A stretch of 64,000 nt of DNA, taken from contig NZ_JASCXI010000001.1 in assembly GCF_030271515.1 (NCBI RefSeq), positions 124,001 through 188,000 on the forward strand, in the 5' to 3' direction. This document shows positions 28,363 through 37,901 of the stretch, piece by piece; position 1 is the stretch's first letter; every line of letters begins with the position of its first letter. The stretch comes from Erythrobacter oryzae (lineage in GTDB: Bacteria; Pseudomonadota; Alphaproteobacteria; Sphingomonadales; Sphingomonadaceae). The notes beneath the pieces are model-generated. The model searched no databases. It was not told the origin of the DNA and saw nothing but the letters and a program-made list of their open reading frames with translations. Both the position numbers and the translations under genes were made by a program.

Positions 28363-29298
28363 ATGCGCGCGTTCATCTTTCCGGGGCAGGGCAGCCAGAA
28401 GGTCGGCATGGGGGTGGAGCTGGCCGCCGCCAGCGAAGCCGCCCGCGACGTCTTCGGCGAGGTTGACGAGGCGCTGCGGCAGAACCTGTTTGCCCTGATG
28501 CGCGAGGGCCCCGAGGATCGCCTCACCCTCACCGAGAACGCCCAGCCCGCGATCATGGCCAATGCCATCGCTACCCTGCGCGTGCTGGAGCGCGATTTCG
28601 GCGTGAAGCTGCTCGAGACGGCGAACTGCGTCGCGGGCCATTCGCTCGGCGAATACACCGCGCTCGCCAGCATCGGTGCGTTCAGCCTGACCAACACCGC
28701 GCGCCTGCTGAAACTGCGCGGATGGGCGATGCAGGCGGCGGTGCCGGTGGGCGAGGGGACCATGGCGGTGCTGCTGGGCGCCGACATCGAGCAGGCCAAG
28801 GCGCTGGCCGAAGCCGCCGCGCAGGGTGAGGTGTGCGAGGTCGCCAACGACAACGACCCCTCGCAGGTCGTGATCTCGGGCCACACCGCCGCAATCGAGC
28901 GCGCGGTGGCGCTGACCAAGGAGCACGGGATCAAGCGCGGCATGATCCTCAATGTCTCGGCGCCCTTCCACTCCTCGCTGATGGCCCCCGCGGCCGAGAA
29001 GATGGCCCACGCGCTCGCCGCCACCCCTCCGGGTGCGATGGCACTGCCGCTCTACGCCAATGTCACCGCCGCGCCCGTCACCGACCCCGACGAGGCCCGC
29101 GCGCTGCTGGTGGAGCAGGTCACCGGCCGCGTCCGCTGGCGCGAAAGCGTGCTGGCGATGCGCGCGGACGGGGTCGAGAGTTTCGTCGAACTCGGCGGCA
29201 AGGTTGTCGGCCCGATGGTCGGCCGCACCGACAAGGAGGCTGAAGTCACCAGCCTCGTGACCATGCAAGACCTTGAGGCCTTTGCCAAAAGCCTGTGA
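28363..29298 (+). CDS. fabD: Malonyl-CoA:ACP transacylase
   Basis: A 311-residue FabD beginning MRAFIFPGQGSQKVGMG, with catalytic S94 in GHSLGEY and the later NVSAPFHSSLM histidine region. It loads malonate onto acyl carrier protein for fatty-acid synthesis. An ATG 12 nt upstream (giving MGSD first) is also possible, but MRAFIFPGQGS is the usual N-terminus. In most relatives fabG follows directly; here a secreted beta-propeller gene lies between them. Confidence 0.95.
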   Translation: MRAFIFPGQGSQKVGMGVELAAASEAARDVFGEVDEALRQNLFALMREGPEDRLTLTENAQPAIMANAIATLRVLERDFGVKLLETANCVAGHSLGEYTALASIGAFSLTNTARLLKLRGWAMQAAVPVGEGTMAVLLGADIEQAKALAEAAAQGEVCEVANDNDPSQVVISGHTAAIERAVALTKEHGIKRGMILNVSAPFHSSLMAPAAEKMAHALAATPPGAMALPLYANVTAAPVTDPDEARALLVEQVTGRVRWRESVLAMRADGVESFVELGGKVVGPMVGRTDKEAEVTSLVTMQDLEAFAKSL

Positions 29299-29349
29299 TG
29301 CGATAATCTCGCTCTCACCCGGCGCAAGGCCGGTCACGGGGAGAGAGAC

Positions 29350-31281
29350 ATGGACACGGTGCAAGCCCGCTCAGGTCAGGCGCTTTCGCTAGGGGTGCTG
29401 CTGGCGCTGGTGGCGGTGCTGATGGCCGCCGTCGGCTTCAGCGCACCCTCGGGCGCTCAAGAGAACGCCGCAGCCCCCGCGAGCGGCGCGGGCCTGAGCG
29501 GCTTTGCCAACAAGGCCGCGCTCGATGCCTTCACCCGCAAGATGGCGCGGCTCGAGCGGAAACAGCAGGAAGCGGTCGCTGATACCGTCATGTATTCCAT
29601 GGCAGCGCCGCCCGCGATTGACCCAGTCGCCACCGACGCCGCAAACGAACCCCCGCCGCCCGGCGCCGAAAGCATCACCAACACCCAGGAAGCCGGCGTC
29701 GACGAGGGCGGGATCGTCAAGCAGGCGGGCGACTATCTCGTCGTCCTGCGCCGCGGGCGGCTCTTCACGATCCGCATCGGCGGCGACGCGCTTGCGCCCG
29801 CCGGGATGATCGACGCCTTCCCGCCGGGCAAGAAGGATCCCGACGAGACCTGGTATGACGAGATGCTGATCCATGACCGGCAGGTGATCGTGATCGGCTA
29901 TTCCTACGGTTCCGAAGGGACCGAGATCAACCGCTTCGACATCGCCGAGGACGGCAAGCTAGCCTACCGCGATACGCATTACATGCGCTCGGGCGATTAC
30001 TATTCCTCCTCCAACTACGCCTCGCGGCTGATCGGCGACGAGCTGGTGGTCTACACCCCGGTCTACGCCAACTGGGCCAAGCTCGAGGACAGCCTGCCCG
30101 CGATCCGCAAGCGCAGCCCCTATGCCAAGCCCTTGCCGCTGGTGAAGCCGCAGGACTTCATGGTGGCCGAGCCCTACCGCTCCGGCCGCTACCTGCTCGA
30201 CACGCTCCACACCGTCACCCGCTGCAAGCTTTCCGCCGGTTTCGAATGCCGCGCCAGCGCCATTGCGGGGACGTGGAGCCATGCTTTCTACGTCTCGGCA
30301 GAGGCGGTCTATGTCTGGACGGGCATGACCGATGATCCCTCCAGCGAAGAGGGGCGGGGCCTCCCCGGCCAGCTCTACCGCATCCCGCTCGCGGGCGGCG
30401 CGGCGGGCGCGGTGCAGGTGAGCGGGGCGCCGGTCGACCAGTTCTCCTTCGCCGAGGATGCGCGCGCGGGCGTGCTGCGCGTGCTGCTGCGCGGCGAGGG
30501 TGAGGGCGAGGGCATGTGGGAGGGCGAGGTCAGCGGCGGCAGCGTCGCGCTCGCGAGCGTGCCCTTCGCGCTCTTCGGCAACGGCAAGGGCAGCCTCGCG
30601 CGCGACGACTACCGCACACTGCCCGAGCCCGAGGGCTGGCGCTTCCAGAACCGCTTCGTGGGCGACTACGTGCTCTATGCGGCGGGCGATTATGGCAGCG
30701 AGGAGGAGACGGGCACGGTCTATGCCGTCCCGCTCGGCGGCGGGGCGGTGCAGGAGGTCGCAGTCCCCCACGGCATCACCCGCTTCGACCGCATGGGCCA
30801 GGATGCCATCGCCATCGGCCCGGCGCGCGGCGACGGGCTCGGTTTCTCGGCATTGTCGCTGGGGAGTACCGCCAAGCTCGAGGACGTCCACATCCTCGCC
30901 GCTGCGGGCGAGGGCGAGACGCGCAGCCAGGCCTTCTTCTTCCGCCCCGATCCCGGCAGCGCGGACGGCGCCTCGGGCGTGCTCGGCCTTCCCGTCAACC
31001 GCGAAAGCATGCGCGATGGCGAGGAATTCCTCGGCTCGGGCTCGGCGATTGCCTTCTTGCGGCGCGCATCGCGCAAGCTCTCCCCGCTCGGCGAACTCGC
31101 CGCCGCGCCCAGACTTTCGCAGAGCGACAATTGCAAGGCCTCCTGTGTCGACTGGTATGGCAATGCCCGCCCGATCTTCACCGGCGGGCGGGTGTTCGCG
31201 CTGATGGGTTACGAGCTGGTCGAAGGCACGCTCTCCGGCAGCTCCATCACCGAGCGGCGGCGGGCGAGTTTTGCCCCGTGA
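29350..31281 (+). CDS. Secreted beta-propeller domain protein (DUF/Beta_propel family)
   Basis: A 643-residue exported protein with an N-terminal membrane/signal segment (about residues 13-30), a short charged helix, then SITNTQEAGVDEGGIVKQAGDYLVVLRRGRLFTI in parts, the signature of the secreted C-terminal beta-propeller family (PF09826). Repeated propeller blades follow. Some archaeal and bacterial members are cell-surface proteins, but no function is established. It sits between fabD and fabG and is in the same orientation, though not a fatty-acid gene. Likely periplasmic or surface-exposed. Confidence 0.8.
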   Translation: MDTVQARSGQALSLGVLLALVAVLMAAVGFSAPSGAQENAAAPASGAGLSGFANKAALDAFTRKMARLERKQQEAVADTVMYSMAAPPAIDPVATDAANEPPPPGAESITNTQEAGVDEGGIVKQAGDYLVVLRRGRLFTIRIGGDALAPAGMIDAFPPGKKDPDETWYDEMLIHDRQVIVIGYSYGSEGTEINRFDIAEDGKLAYRDTHYMRSGDYYSSSNYASRLIGDELVVYTPVYANWAKLEDSLPAIRKRSPYAKPLPLVKPQDFMVAEPYRSGRYLLDTLHTVTRCKLSAGFECRASAIAGTWSHAFYVSAEAVYVWTGMTDDPSSEEGRGLPGQLYRIPLAGGAAGAVQVSGAPVDQFSFAEDARAGVLRVLLRGEGEGEGMWEGEVSGGSVALASVPFALFGNGKGSLARDDYRTLPEPEGWRFQNRFVGDYVLYAAGDYGSEEETGTVYAVPLGGGAVQEVAVPHGITRFDRMGQDAIAIGPARGDGLGFSALSLGSTAKLEDVHILAAAGEGETRSQAFFFRPDPGSADGASGVLGLPVNRESMRDGEEFLGSGSAIAFLRRASRKLSPLGELAAAPRLSQSDNCKASCVDWYGNARPIFTGGRVFALMGYELVEGTLSGSSITERRRASFAP

Positions 31282-31357
31282 AGCTAGCGGTCCGGCGTTG
31301 ACCCTCGCGCGCGGGCAGCGCAGAGGGGCGGCTTGAATTGCGGGCAAGGATGCGACG

Positions 31358-32116
31358 ATGTTTTCACTTCAAGGCATGAACGCGCTGGTCACCGGCGCAT
31401 CGGGCGGGATCGGCTCGGCGATTGCCCACGCGCTCGCCGCGCAGGGCGCGCGTCTGGCGCTGTCGGGCTCGAACGCGGCCAAGCTGCGCGCCTTTCGCGA
31501 CGAATTGAACGAGGCCTACCCGCATAATCATGACGGCCATGTCGAGATCACCTGCGATCTGGGCAACCAGACCCAGGTCGAGGAGCTGATCCCGGCGATG
31601 CTGGATACGCTCGGTTCGGTCGACATCCTCGTCAACAACGCCGGCATCACCCGCGACAATCTGGGGATGCGGATGAAGGACGAGGAGTGGGATCAGGTGA
31701 TCCGCATCAACCTCGAAGCCGCCTTCCGCCTGATGCGCGCGGCGGCCAAGCCGATGATGAAGGCGCGCTTCGGCCGGATCGTGAACATCACCAGCGTGGT
31801 GGGCGCGACGGGCAATCCGGGGCAGATGAACTATTGCGCGGCCAAGGCAGGCCTCACCGGCATGACCAAGGCCTTCGCGCAGGAAGTGGCCAGCCGCGGA
31901 ATCACGGCGAACTGCGTCGCCCCCGGCTTCATCCGCACCGCGATGACCGCCGCCCTCGACGAAAAGCAGCAAGCCGCGATCAATGGCCGCATCCCGATGG
32001 GCCGCATGGGCGAGGGCGCCGAGATCGGTGCCGCAGTCGCCTTCCTCGCCAGCCGCGAGGCGGCCTACATGACGGGCGAGACGCTGCACGTGAACGGCGG
32101 GATGGCGATGCTGTGA
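31358..32116 (+). CDS. fabG: 3-oxoacyl-ACP reductase
   Basis: A 252-residue SDR with TGASGGIGSAIA (residues 12-23), NNAGITRDNLGMRMKDEEWD, S146, Y159 and K163 of the active site (NITSVVG, YCAAK), and the C-terminal YMTGETLHVNGGMAM. This combination, with the NLGMRM segment, is typical of FabG, the NADPH-dependent reductase of fatty-acid elongation. Its stop overlaps the GTG start of the following secreted protein. Confidence 0.94.
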   Translation: MFSLQGMNALVTGASGGIGSAIAHALAAQGARLALSGSNAAKLRAFRDELNEAYPHNHDGHVEITCDLGNQTQVEELIPAMLDTLGSVDILVNNAGITRDNLGMRMKDEEWDQVIRINLEAAFRLMRAAAKPMMKARFGRIVNITSVVGATGNPGQMNYCAAKAGLTGMTKAFAQEVASRGITANCVAPGFIRTAMTAALDEKQQAAINGRIPMGRMGEGAEIGAAVAFLASREAAYMTGETLHVNGGMAML

Positions 32117-32676
32117 GGCGGTCGCGGCTGCTCCTTCCCGCAGCCCTCGCGCTCGCCGCCGCGCCCGCCGCGGCCGAGAGCGAACTCGGCTTCACCCATC
32201 CGACCGAAATATGCGTTGAACAGCGTACCGATGCGGAATTGGCCGGGCGCTTCGTCGACATGATCCTCGGCGAGACGGGGTTTGGCGAGGCGCGCGAGTT
32301 TCCCACGAAAGAATTCGTCGCAATCGGCAAGGATTGCACGCTCGAGCATGGCACGCCTAGCAGTAGCGCCAAAGTTGTCGGCGCCTTGGTTGCAGCCAAG
32401 GCTTCGCGCGATGAAGCGGCGCGCCGTCTGGCAGAGCGCGGGGTCGATACCGCGTGGCTGAAGGGTGCGGTCGCCTCCGTGCTGCCCGGCTCAGAGGGCG
32501 ACGCGGCCCGTGCGAGCGCAGCGACCTTCGCGCTGCTGCGCCAAGCGCCCCCTGCGGGTCTCGCCCTCGATCTTGGCGATGACAACGAGGAGAGCGGCCT
32601 GATCGACGTGCTGGTGCATATCTACGTCTCGGGCGTGATCGAGTTGGCCAAGCCGCGCACCCAGCCTGCCCGCTAA
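32113..32676 (+). CDS. Secreted hypothetical protein
   Basis: A 187-residue protein with a signal peptide (LLLPAALALAAAPAAA-E). The mature part contains two cysteines (EICVEQR and KDCTLEHG) that could form a disulfide and is mostly helical by composition. No family was recognised. The GTG start overlaps the fabG stop (GTGA), so it is translated from the fabG message. It does not extend into dnaN. Confidence 0.7.
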   Translation: MRRSRLLLPAALALAAAPAAAESELGFTHPTEICVEQRTDAELAGRFVDMILGETGFGEAREFPTKEFVAIGKDCTLEHGTPSSSAKVVGALVAAKASRDEAARRLAERGVDTAWLKGAVASVLPGSEGDAARASAATFALLRQAPPAGLALDLGDDNEESGLIDVLVHIYVSGVIELAKPRTQPAR

Positions 32677-32833
32677 GCGCCCCCGCGCCCCCTTATCCCC
32701 AGCCCAATACCCCCTCGCAATCCCGCCAACTTGCCCGCCGCGCCGCCTTCGCTAAGGTTTTGCGCAACTTTCGGCGCTTGGAGGCGATTCCTTCGGCTCC
32801 CGCGCAAGACACAGGACCGATAAGGGACAAGCG

Positions 32834-33961
32834 ATGAAGGCCACGATCGAACGCGCGACGCTGCTGCGGTGCCTTTCCCATGTTCAATCCGTGGTGGAGC
32901 GCCGCAACACCATCCCCATCCTTTCCAACGTCCTGATCGATGCCGACGCGGGCGGAAGCGTGCGGGTGATGGCGACCGACCTCGATCTCCAGGTGGTCGA
33001 GACCATGAGCGCCTCCTCGGTCGACCAGCCCGGCGCGATCACGGTTTCGGCGCACCTGCTGTTCGACATCGCAAGGAAGCTGCCCGAGGGGAGCCAGGTC
33101 AGCCTCACCACCAGCGAGAACCGTCTGGAGGTCAAGGCCGGCCGCTCGAACTTCAAGCTGCCGACCCTGCCGCGTGACGACTTCCCCGTGATCGTCGAGG
33201 GCGACCTGCCGACCAGTTTCGAACTGCCCGCGCGGATGCTCGCCGAGCTGATCGACCGCACGCGCTTTGCGATCTCGACCGAGGAAACGCGCTATTACCT
33301 CAACGGCATCTTCCTTCACGTCACCGACGAGGACGAGCCGCTGCTCAAGGCCGCCGCGACCGACGGCCACCGCCTCGCGCGCTTCACCTTGCCGCGCCCC
33401 GAAGGTGCTGCCGGGATGCCCGACGTGATCGTGCCGCGCAAGGCCGTGGGCGAGCTCAGGAAGCTGCTCGAAGAGGCGCTGGACGGCAATGTGCTGATCG
33501 ACCTTTCGGCCAGCAAGATCCGCTTCACGCTGGGCGGTGAGGGTGGGGTGGTACTCACCTCCAAGCTGATCGACGGGACTTTCCCCGATTACAGCCGCGT
33601 GATCCCGACCGCCAATGACAAGCTGCTGAAGGTCGATCCCAAGCTGTTCTTCTCAGGCGTCGACCGCGTCGCGACAATCGCCACCGAGAAGACCCGCGCG
33701 GTCAAGATCGGGCTCGACAACGACCGCGTGACGCTCTCGGTCACCTCGCCCGACAACGGCACCGCGGCCGAGGAACTGGCGGCCGAATACCGCGCCGAGG
33801 GCCTCGAGATCGGGTTCAACGCCAATTATCTCAAGGACATCCTCGGCCAGATCGACAGCGACATGGTGGAACTCCACCTCGCCGACGCCGGCGCGCCGAC
33901 GCTGATCCGCGAGAACGAAAAGGCCCGCGCGCTCTATGTGCTGATGCCGATGCGGGTGTGA
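32834..33961 (+). CDS. dnaN: DNA polymerase III beta subunit (sliding clamp)
   Basis: A 375-residue clamp with the three repeated domains and conserved patches MKATIERATLLRCLSHVQSVVERRNTIPILSN in parts, FPDYSRVIPT and the C-terminal YVLMPMRV that ends nearly all beta clamps. AAGGGA precedes the ATG at proper spacing. dnaA is not adjacent, which is normal for sphingomonads. The 157 nt upstream hold no clear terminator or DnaA-box cluster. Confidence 0.97.
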   Translation: MKATIERATLLRCLSHVQSVVERRNTIPILSNVLIDADAGGSVRVMATDLDLQVVETMSASSVDQPGAITVSAHLLFDIARKLPEGSQVSLTTSENRLEVKAGRSNFKLPTLPRDDFPVIVEGDLPTSFELPARMLAELIDRTRFAISTEETRYYLNGIFLHVTDEDEPLLKAAATDGHRLARFTLPRPEGAAGMPDVIVPRKAVGELRKLLEEALDGNVLIDLSASKIRFTLGGEGGVVLTSKLIDGTFPDYSRVIPTANDKLLKVDPKLFFSGVDRVATIATEKTRAVKIGLDNDRVTLSVTSPDNGTAAEELAAEYRAEGLEIGFNANYLKDILGQIDSDMVELHLADAGAPTLIRENEKARALYVLMPMRV

Positions 33962-33990
33962 TCCCCGCCACATAAGGGAGGGGAAAGGCG

Positions 33991-35073
33991 ATGAACGCCG
34001 TTGAAGTCCATGTGCGCAAGGGCGCGCTTACCGATGCCGCGCTGGCCGAAGTGCCGCTGGCGCCGCTCGGCGATGGCGAGGTGCGGCTTCAGGTCGAGAG
34101 CTTCTCGGTCACGGCCAACAACGTCACCTATGCGGTGGTGGGCGACGGGTTCCGGTACTGGGACTTCTTCCCCGCACCCGACGGCATGGGCATCGTGCCG
34201 ATGTGGGGCCATGCGCGGGTGATCGACAGCCGCCACCCCGGGATCGCGGTGGGCGAGCGGGTCTATGGCTATCTGCCGATGGCGAGCCATCTCGATGTGC
34301 TCCCCGGACGGGTGAGCGCCGGGGGCTTTTCGGATATGGCCGCGCACCGCCAACCGATGAGCCCGGTCTACAACAGCTACACGCGCCTCGCCGCCGATCC
34401 CGAGCATGATCCGCTGCGCGAGGCGGAGCGGATGATCTTCGGCCCGCTGTTCCGCACCGGGTTCCTGATCGAATATTTCCTGCGCGGGCAGGACTGGTTC
34501 GGGGCGGAGCAGCTGGTGGTCACCAGCGCCTCCTCCAAGACCGCGATGGGGCTGGCGAGTGTGGCGCGGCAATCCTCGCCAGGGATCCGGCGCATCGGGC
34601 TGACCTCCAAGGGCAATGTCGCCTTCGTCGAGGCGAGCGGGCTTTACGATGAGGTCGTCGCGTATGACGATTTGGGGCGCGTCCCCGTGCTGCGCAGCGT
34701 CAGCGTGGACTTCGCCGGGAACGCTGAGTTGCTGGCGAACATCCATCGCCATTTCGAGGATGCCTTGGCGCATTCCGCGCTGGTCGGCGCGACCCATATC
34801 GAGGCGCGCAGCGTCTTCGGCAAGAACGAGCCGCTGCCGGGCCCCAAGCCCGCCTTGTTCTTCGCCCCCGACCACGCGGTCGCCTTCTTCAAGGCGCACG
34901 GGGCCGAAGAAGGCGGCAAGCTGGTCGCGGCCGCCTGGCACGAATTCCTGAAGGCGGCCGAGGGCACCATTGCGATCGCGCGCCACAAGGGCTTGGAGGC
35001 CGCGCGCACCGTGTTCACCACGATGGTCGCAGGCCAGATCGACCCGGCCAAAGGGATCGTGATCGAGCCCTGA
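33991..35073 (+). CDS. DUF2855 family protein (MDR-like)
   Basis: A 360-residue protein whose N-terminal part resembles a GroES-like domain (VRLQVESFSVTANNVTYAVVG) and whose middle region, QLVVTSASSKTAMGLASVA, resembles the Rossmann part of quinone-oxidoreductase-like medium-chain reductases. This matches the DUF2855 family, which has no established substrate. It lies 29 nt after dnaN and may be co-transcribed. Its convergent neighbour is an amidohydrolase. Confidence 0.82.
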   Translation: MNAVEVHVRKGALTDAALAEVPLAPLGDGEVRLQVESFSVTANNVTYAVVGDGFRYWDFFPAPDGMGIVPMWGHARVIDSRHPGIAVGERVYGYLPMASHLDVLPGRVSAGGFSDMAAHRQPMSPVYNSYTRLAADPEHDPLREAERMIFGPLFRTGFLIEYFLRGQDWFGAEQLVVTSASSKTAMGLASVARQSSPGIRRIGLTSKGNVAFVEASGLYDEVVAYDDLGRVPVLRSVSVDFAGNAELLANIHRHFEDALAHSALVGATHIEARSVFGKNEPLPGPKPALFFAPDHAVAFFKAHGAEEGGKLVAAAWHEFLKAAEGTIAIARHKGLEAARTVFTTMVAGQIDPAKGIVIEP

Positions 35074-35082
35074 GGCGGCGGA

Positions 35083-36849
35083 TTACTCCGCCGCTTCGGC
35101 CAGTTCGACGCGCTGCGGCCCGCGGATGAGGCCCCCGGGGGTCGCGCCCGTCCACCGCCCGTCGCGGAAGGTGACGGTGCCGCTCTTGATCGTGGCGACG
35201 TAGCCCTCGGCCTTCTGCAGCAGCCGCTTGCCGCCTGCCGGAAGGTCGAAGGCGAGCCACGGCTTGCCGAGCTTCAGCCTGTCCATGTCGATCACGTTGA
35301 GGTCGGCGAGATAGCCCGGCGCGATCACCCCGCGATCCTCAAGGCCGTAGAGCCGCGCCGTATCGCGGCACTGGCGCTTGATCGCCTGTTCGAGCGTGAT
35401 CGTCGCGCCGCGGCGGCGAGACTTCACCCAGTGTTCGAGCATGAAGGTCGGCGAGGCCGCGTCGCAGATCGTCCCGCAATGCGCGCCGCCGTCCGACAGC
35501 GAATTCACCGTGTCGTCAGCGTGCTGGAGCGGGTGCAGAAAATCGAGATTGCCGTCGGCATAGTTGAGGATCGGCAGGTAAATGAACCCCTTGCCCTCAT
35601 CCCGGCACAGCAGGTCATAGGCATATTCCTGCGGGGCGACCCCGGCGGCTGCGGCGCGGGCGTTGATGCTGGCGTCGGCGGCGGGTTCGTAGTCGAAATC
35701 GGGGTCCATTTCGTATTGCAGGCTCCAGCCCATGCTGATCGCCATCACCACGCCGCCAATGTCCTTGGGCGCGTCGGTGTAGTCGTTGGGTTCGGCGAGC
35801 ATTTGCGCCTTGAACGCCGGATCGAGCAGCTTCGCGCGCTGTTCTTCCCACGGCAGATCGGCAATCGCCATCCAGCTCGGACGGAAGCGGAAGGGGTGGA
35901 CGGTGCCCTGCCACGCCATGATGATCCCGTTGCCGCGCAGCGCGATCTGGGCGACGATGTTGGCGCCGTTGTCGTTCTGCGCGCGCATCTCGGCGATCTG
36001 CTCGTCGAGCGGCAGTTCCTTGGCGATGGATTGCAGCGCGGCGAAGGTGACGGGGATGCCGGCCTCGCGGCTGAGCTGGCCCATCCATTGGAACTCGTTC
36101 CACTCGCGCTTCAAGTCGCTCGCCATTTCGAACACGGCATAGCCGCCCGCAGCGCGCGCGCGGCCCATCGCCTTGCCGATCGCGATCAGCTCTTCCGCTG
36201 TGGCTGTGGTGCCGGGCACCAGCTCGCCGTCGACCGATTTGTGCAGCACAGTGCGCGAGGTCGAGAAGCCGAGCGCGCCCGCGCGCACGCCTTCCTCGAC
36301 GATTGCCGACATTGCGGCGATGTCCTCGGCCGTCGGCACCGCGCCGGGCTGCTCGCGGTCCCCCAGCACATAGGCGCGCACCGCGCCGTGGGGGACGTGG
36401 GTGCCGACATCGACTGTCCTCGGCAGCTTTTCCAATGCATCGAGATACTCGGGGAAGGTTTCCCAGTCCCAGGTCATCCCCTCGGCGAGAGCGGTGCCGG
36501 GGATGTCCTCGACCCCCTCCATCAGGCTGATGAGCCACTCGTGGCGGTCGGGCCGCGCGGGGGCGAAGCCGACGCCGCAATTGCCCATCACGACCGTGGT
36601 GACGCCGTGCCAGCTGGAGGGGGCCATCTCCTGATCCCAGGTGGCCTGCCCGTCATAATGGGTGTGGATGTCGACGAAGCCCGGGGCGACGACCTTGCCG
36701 GCGGCGTCGATCTCCTCGGCGGCGCTCCCCGTCACACGGCCCACCGCCGCGATCAGCCCGTCCTTCACCGCGACATCCCCGGTGAAGGCCGGGGCCCCGG
36801 TGCCGTCGACGATCGTGCCGCCGCGGATGATGAGGTCGTATTGCGCCAT
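35083..36849 (-). CDS. N-acyl-D-amino-acid deacylase-like amidohydrolase
   Basis: A 588-residue metal-dependent hydrolase. The metal-binding HTHYDGQ lies near residue 60, and [19 protein letters not shown] and LSDGGAHCG are the characteristic motifs of the D-aminoacylase/N-acyl-D-glutamate deacylase group. The C-terminus has the closing [27 protein letters not shown] in parts. A GGGAGA precedes the ATG. It follows the PHA genes in the same direction but has no obvious role in PHA metabolism. Confidence 0.85.
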   Translation of the reverse strand: MAQYDLIIRGGTIVDGTGAPAFTGDVAVKDGLIAAVGRVTGSAAEEIDAAGKVVAPGFVDIHTHYDGQATWDQEMAPSSWHGVTTVVMGNCGVGFAPARPDRHEWLISLMEGVEDIPGTALAEGMTWDWETFPEYLDALEKLPRTVDVGTHVPHGAVRAYVLGDREQPGAVPTAEDIAAMSAIVEEGVRAGALGFSTSRTVLHKSVDGELVPGTTATAEELIAIGKAMGRARAAGGYAVFEMASDLKREWNEFQWMGQLSREAGIPVTFAALQSIAKELPLDEQIAEMRAQNDNGANIVAQIALRGNGIIMAWQGTVHPFRFRPSWMAIADLPWEEQRAKLLDPAFKAQMLAEPNDYTDAPKDIGGVVMAISMGWSLQYEMDPDFDYEPAADASINARAAAAGVAPQEYAYDLLCRDEGKGFIYLPILNYADGNLDFLHPLQHADDTVNSLSDGGAHCGTICDAASPTFMLEHWVKSRRRGATITLEQAIKRQCRDTARLYGLEDRGVIAPGYLADLNVIDMDRLKLGKPWLAFDLPAGGKRLLQKAEGYVATIKSGTVTFRDGRWTGATPGGLIRGPQRVELAEAAE

Positions 36850-36907
36850 GTCTCTCTCCCTTTTGGCAGGGAGATTGTCGCAATCGGCCCGAGGTGTCCA
36901 GCGCGGG

Positions 36908-37786
36908 CTAGGCCGCCGCGCGTTTCGCCTCGCGCTCGGTATCGGGCGCGTCGAGAAACTCGCGGATGGCCGCGACGCTTTCGTCGGCGTGGGTCAGAAG
37001 GAACAGGTGCCCGCCGCCTTCGAAGGTGATCATCCGCGAATTGGGGATCATCGCGGCAAGGATCTTGCCGTTGATGAGCGGGACGATCTGGTCCTCGTCA
37101 CCCATCATGATCAGCGTTTCCTTGTTCATGAAGGGGAGCGCAGGGAGGCTCGTCCAGCCGAGCATGCACATCAGCTGGTAGACGTAGCCGCGCGGGGAAG
37201 GGGGCTTCAACCGGCTGATATGGCTCGCCTTGTGATCCTCGCCGGCGCTTTCGACCATGCCGCCGTAGAGCGTCTTGAAGTGCTTCGCCATGAACTCGGG
37301 GTCCACATAGCGGCGCGGGTCGGCCATCTTGGTGAAGGCGGCGGGGTTGCCCGGCACCATCAGCATTCCCGGCGTGGTCGCGATCAGCGTCAGGCGGCGC
37401 GTCAGCCCGGGGTGCTGGAGCGCGAAGTGCTGCGCCATCGCGCCGCCCCACGACACGCCCATCACGTCGACCTGCTCGAGGCCATATTTCGCCAGCAGCT
37501 GCGAGGCTGTCCAGCTCATGGTGAAGGGGTTGTAGGGCACCAGCGGATCGGGCGATTCGCCCACACCCGGCATATCGAACATGATGAAGCCGCGCTCGGG
37601 CAGGGCGGCTGCCAGCGGGGCCACCGCCTCGATGTTCGCACCGATGCCGTTGAAGAACAGAACCGGCAGATGGTCGGAAGGCATATCGAGCCGCCAGGCA
37701 GCAGTCCGTAGCGTCCGGCCGCCCACTTGCTCCATCGAGACGACCGCGTCGTCCATGGGATTGGTCACGTAGTCACGTCCTTTCAT
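36908..37786 (-). CDS. phaZ: Intracellular polyhydroxyalkanoate depolymerase
   Basis: A 292-residue alpha/beta hydrolase of the mcl-PHA depolymerase type: GGRTLRTAAWR, LPVLFFNGIGANIEAV (oxyanion region), PGVGESPDPLVPY, nucleophile elbow GVSWGGA (S112), and the C-terminal GGGHLFLLT histidine. These match PhaZ of the Pseudomonas type. It lies just downstream of phaC on the same strand. The ATG chosen has a G-rich upstream stretch; a GTG 18 nt in and an ATG 30 nt in are alternatives. Confidence 0.82.
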   Translation of the reverse strand: MKGRDYVTNPMDDAVVSMEQVGGRTLRTAAWRLDMPSDHLPVLFFNGIGANIEAVAPLAAALPERGFIMFDMPGVGESPDPLVPYNPFTMSWTASQLLAKYGLEQVDVMGVSWGGAMAQHFALQHPGLTRRLTLIATTPGMLMVPGNPAAFTKMADPRRYVDPEFMAKHFKTLYGGMVESAGEDHKASHISRLKPPSPRGYVYQLMCMLGWTSLPALPFMNKETLIMMGDEDQIVPLINGKILAAMIPNSRMITFEGGGHLFLLTHADESVAAIREFLDAPDTEREAKRAAA

Positions 37787-37901
37787 ACCCCCCGAAAGAG
37801 GGGCGGGTTGGGCGCGCACGCCGATCCCATAGCGCGCGCGCCCACAAGCTTTTGCGCCATCGTTCCGGCTCGCGGAACGCCCCTGACGCGGGTTCCCTGT
37901 A

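Noticed and set aside
32677..32833. Replication origin near dnaN
   Set aside because: Only one near match to a DnaA box (TTATCCCCA) is visible, without a cluster or dnaA gene, so no origin is claimed.
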